Part shown: in pieces, positions 62,157 to 64,000 of the stretch
How positions within the stretch are numbered: the stretch's first letter is position 1
Layout: each line of letters opens with the position of its first letter
Assembly (NCBI RefSeq): GCF_018403765.1
Contig: NZ_BOVQ01000005.1
Span: 1 to 64,000, forward strand
Origin: Lactococcus nasutitermitis
Lineage (GTDB): Bacteria > Bacillota > Bacilli > Lactobacillales > Streptococcaceae
Length of the DNA: 64,000 bases
Reading direction: 5' to 3'
Translations under genes and position numbers: made by a program
The notes under the pieces: generated by a model
Databases searched by the model: none
What the model saw: the letters and a program-made list of their open reading frames with translations, nothing else
Told to the model about the DNA's origin: nothing

Positions 62157-62618
62157 ATGAAAATACTGCTAGGAACACCAATAACCGGAATATTGAATGA
62201 TAAGTCAAAAAAGCGTTGTTTGGAAAGGAAAAAATTTATCTGTGAATTTATCAATGTTTTAAGAAGTCAGGGACATGAAGTGTTTTGTGCAATTGAGATT
62301 GAAAAATTTGGTGAAAAGATTGCACCAGGGGAAATCTGTACTCAACGAGACTTCGAAGCTATGAAAAAATGTGATGTTTATGTTGCCTTTCCAAATGATA
62401 GCTATGGGTGTGCAGTAGAATTAGGATGGGCTTCTGCATTTGGCAAACCAATATTTTTAGCCATAAATAATGCTTTTGGAGTAAAAACTCCGTTATACGA
62501 GGGCTTGGGAATGATTGATACAGCACAAATTAAAAATTACTCATCTCAACTGGATTTCCCGCAGCTAGATGATAAAGAATTAATGGAATCTCTAAATGAA
62601 TTTTTGAATAATATTTAA
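62157..62618 (+). CDS. nucleoside 2-deoxyribosyltransferase-like protein
   Basis: 153 aa; AAAGGAAATC precedes the ATG. Rossmann-like N-terminus MKILLGTPITGI, then RKKFICEFINVLRSQGHEVF, and the family's Asp/Glu patch in MKKCDVYVAFPNDSYGCAVE followed by LGWASAFGKPIFL, as in nucleoside 2-deoxyribosyltransferase and 5'-phosphate N-hydrolase (DNPH1-like) proteins. It probably cleaves or exchanges an N-glycosidic bond of a (deoxy)nucleotide; the substrate is not evident. First enzyme gene after the peptide gene and followed 24 bp later by the next gene. Confidence 0.75.
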   Translation: MKILLGTPITGILNDKSKKRCLERKKFICEFINVLRSQGHEVFCAIEIEKFGEKIAPGEICTQRDFEAMKKCDVYVAFPNDSYGCAVELGWASAFGKPIFLAINNAFGVKTPLYEGLGMIDTAQIKNYSSQLDFPQLDDKELMESLNEFLNNI

Positions 62619-62642
62619 CGAAAAATAAGAGGGAGAAACGGC

Positions 62643-63728
62643 ATGAAAATATTAGCTGTAACTACCAATTTCGGACTAGGCCCGTCATCAAAAATGGTAA
62701 CAATACTAAATGAAATTGCTAAACGAAGAGATGCTCTAATTGACTTTATGGGTGATGGAAATTGCCTAGATTATGTGAAAACAAATGCAAAAGCAGTTAA
62801 GACATTTATTGAAAGAGATACTGAAAATATTGATAAGACTACGTGGAATTGTATTTCGAATGAATATGATTTGGTAATCAATGTTATGAACTGTCATATT
62901 CAAGAGATTATTGATGAAAAAACAATCGAAGTTTTTATTGATAGTCTTAGTTGGATGTGGGATTGTCCCATATCAGGAATAGAAAAGGCAAATTACTATT
63001 TTGTTCAAAATATATTTATAGATGATTTAAAGATAAAAAATCTAAAAAATGTAGAAGTTATTAATCCTATTTTGGAGATTGAAAAGTCTAACATGGAAAA
63101 GGAAAAGACAAATGATATCTTAGTTAATGTATCTGGGGTTTTTACACCGTATGAGGGAGACGATTTTGGAAAAGAATATCTCAAGTTTTATCTTCAGGTT
63201 TTTGAGAGAATTAACCTTAAAAATTTCGATAGAGTTTTCTTCGCTTGTAACGTGGAACAAATTAGTGAATTTAGAGAATTCGAAAATGGTAAATTTGTAT
63301 TAAAACACTTCTCTCACGCCGACTTCTTAGCTAAAGCAAGAACATCAAAGAAGGTATTTACTACGCCAGGATTAACTTTCTATCTCGAAGCAAAATCAGT
63401 AAATATTGCTCCTTTCTACCTACTTCCCTCAAATTATTCTCAGGCATTATTACTTGAGAAGTATGTCAATCTCGGTGAAAAGGGAATTTCTCTCGCAATG
63501 CTAGAAAATGAGTATGTTATATCGAAAGAGATAGAAGAATGCTTGGCAGTTCAAATTGTTAGAAATATTTTAAGAAAGGCTTGGGTATATCATCATTTTC
63601 AAATCGTCCAAGGGATTATCGAATATTTGGAAGCGTCTGTTGCAGACGTGCAAAGGAAGGATGGAAGTATCATAGGAAATGGAGCCAATCAATTGGTAAC
63701 TTTATTAGAAAGGGAGGGACTATTATGA
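62643..63728 (+). CDS. possible GT-B-fold glycosyltransferase-like protein
   Basis: 361 aa; AGAGGGAGA precedes the ATG. N-terminal MKILAVTTNFGLGPSSKMVT resembles the G-x-G-H entry of GT-B glycosyltransferases. The C-terminal half has VFTTPGLTFYLEAKSVNIAP and PFYLLPSNYSQALLLEKYVN, reminiscent of the donor-binding alpha-beta-alpha motif of MurG/GT28-like enzymes. No strong signature (e.g. D-x-D) stands out. Overlaps the radical SAM gene by ATGA, so the two products are made together. Family call is tentative. Confidence 0.45.
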   Translation: MKILAVTTNFGLGPSSKMVTILNEIAKRRDALIDFMGDGNCLDYVKTNAKAVKTFIERDTENIDKTTWNCISNEYDLVINVMNCHIQEIIDEKTIEVFIDSLSWMWDCPISGIEKANYYFVQNIFIDDLKIKNLKNVEVINPILEIEKSNMEKEKTNDILVNVSGVFTPYEGDDFGKEYLKFYLQVFERINLKNFDRVFFACNVEQISEFREFENGKFVLKHFSHADFLAKARTSKKVFTTPGLTFYLEAKSVNIAPFYLLPSNYSQALLLEKYVNLGEKGISLAMLENEYVISKEIEECLAVQIVRNILRKAWVYHHFQIVQGIIEYLEASVADVQRKDGSIIGNGANQLVTLLEREGLL

Positions 63729-64000
63729 AGTATTTGTTCATCAGGTTACATGAAGCATGCAATGCAGGATGTTGGTTCTGTAATTTTGCAAAATCTAACG
63801 ATCGTTTTCGGCTTTCTCCAGAAAAGTATCAAGAAATATTAGAAGAATGTTTACGACAAAAGGTTAATTATATTAGGTTCACAGGTGGAGAACCATTACT
63901 AGACTTAAATCTTCCTACATACATCAGACAAGCTACTGATTTAGGAATTAAGTGCTCAATTATCACTAATGGTTCATTATTAAGTAGAAATGTAGCTAAA
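63725..64000 (+). CDS. radical SAM enzyme (partial, runs off the window)
   Basis: First 92 residues only. The iron-sulfur motif C-x3-C-x2-C is present as CNAGCWFC (Cys12, Cys16, Cys19), followed by IRFTGGEPLL, the SAM-binding G-G-E motif, and ITNGSLL. So an intact radical SAM core begins here. The C-terminal part, which would tell whether it has a SPASM domain or modifies a nucleoside, peptide or sugar, lies beyond base 64000. Start overlaps the previous stop (ATGA). Confidence 0.9.
   Translation, partial: MKYLFIRLHEACNAGCWFCNFAKSNDRFRLSPEKYQEILEECLRQKVNYIRFTGGEPLLDLNLPTYIRQATDLGIKCSIITNGSLLSRNVAK

Noticed and set aside
1-64000. tRNA, rRNA, CRISPR arrays, IS transposases, integrase or Rep genes
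   Set aside because: None could be recognised on either strand; the integrase of the element must lie outside the window.

Overview
The window looks like a Lactococcus chromosome (L. lactis/cremoris group). The purine genes purH, purD, purE and purK carry lactococcal PurR boxes (consensus AWWWCCGAACWWT) at a fixed distance from their -10 elements. The first gene fragment resembles the DUF6287 proteins common in lactococci. From about 10.1 kb onward, most of the window is an integrated conjugative element (ICE) or integrated plasmid whose transfer genes follow the enterococcal pCF10 prg/pcf order. No integrase, excisionase, replication initiator, IS element, tRNA, rRNA or CRISPR array was recognised, so the element very likely continues past base 64000.

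Region 1 (1-9.3 kb, core chromosome): end of a DUF6287 protein, an MBL-fold hydrolase, purH, a YjjG-like HAD phosphatase, purD, a 5'-truncated HAD pseudogene, purE, purK, a ROK kinase and a DJ-1/PfpI protein. A roughly 100-bp repeat with TTTTTGACAG ends occurs in two full and one short copy. One full copy sits exactly where the HAD gene lost its start.

Region 2 (9.3-10.1 kb, junction): a decayed transporter fragment, two strong hairpins and a cluster of short direct repeats. This is the likely left flank of the element.

Region 3 (10.1-26.8 kb, transfer operon): three small genes, a 2223-aa LPXTG surface protein, then PrgE-, PrgF-, PrgH-, PrgI-, PrgJ (VirB4)-, PrgK (wall hydrolase)- and PrgL (VirB8)-like genes and two coiled-coil genes.

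Region 4 (26.9-33.5 kb, defence cargo): an AbiEi/AbiEii type IV toxin-antitoxin pair, a Fic protein with a built-in antitoxin-like N-terminus, and an AT-rich two-gene Hachiman system (HamA nuclease plus HamB helicase).

Region 5 (33.8-45 kb): PcfB (DUF3801), the VirD4 coupling protein, a solitary DNA methyltransferase, a PcfD-like Toprim protein, a four-copy iteron-like array with 32-33 bp period, a 1078-aa acidic protein and a second AbiEi/AbiEii pair.

Region 6 (45-57.2 kb): one giant gene for a DNA methylase plus SNF2 helicase protein (about 3172 aa if intact). It is broken by a one-base frameshift near 50180 and by a 2.6-kb group II intron (52718-55334) that encodes its own reverse transcriptase/maturase/HNH protein.

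Region 7 (57.2-60.7 kb): two small genes, a hairpin-rich candidate oriT, a MobC/PcfF-like accessory gene and a MOBP relaxase.

Region 8 (60.7-64 kb, cut by the window): an Rgg-type regulator, a divergent 25-residue hydrophobic peptide gene, a nucleoside deoxyribosyltransferase-like gene, a possible GT-B glycosyltransferase and a radical SAM enzyme. This looks like a peptide-pheromone-controlled biosynthetic or signalling cassette and is the best candidate for an undescribed system.
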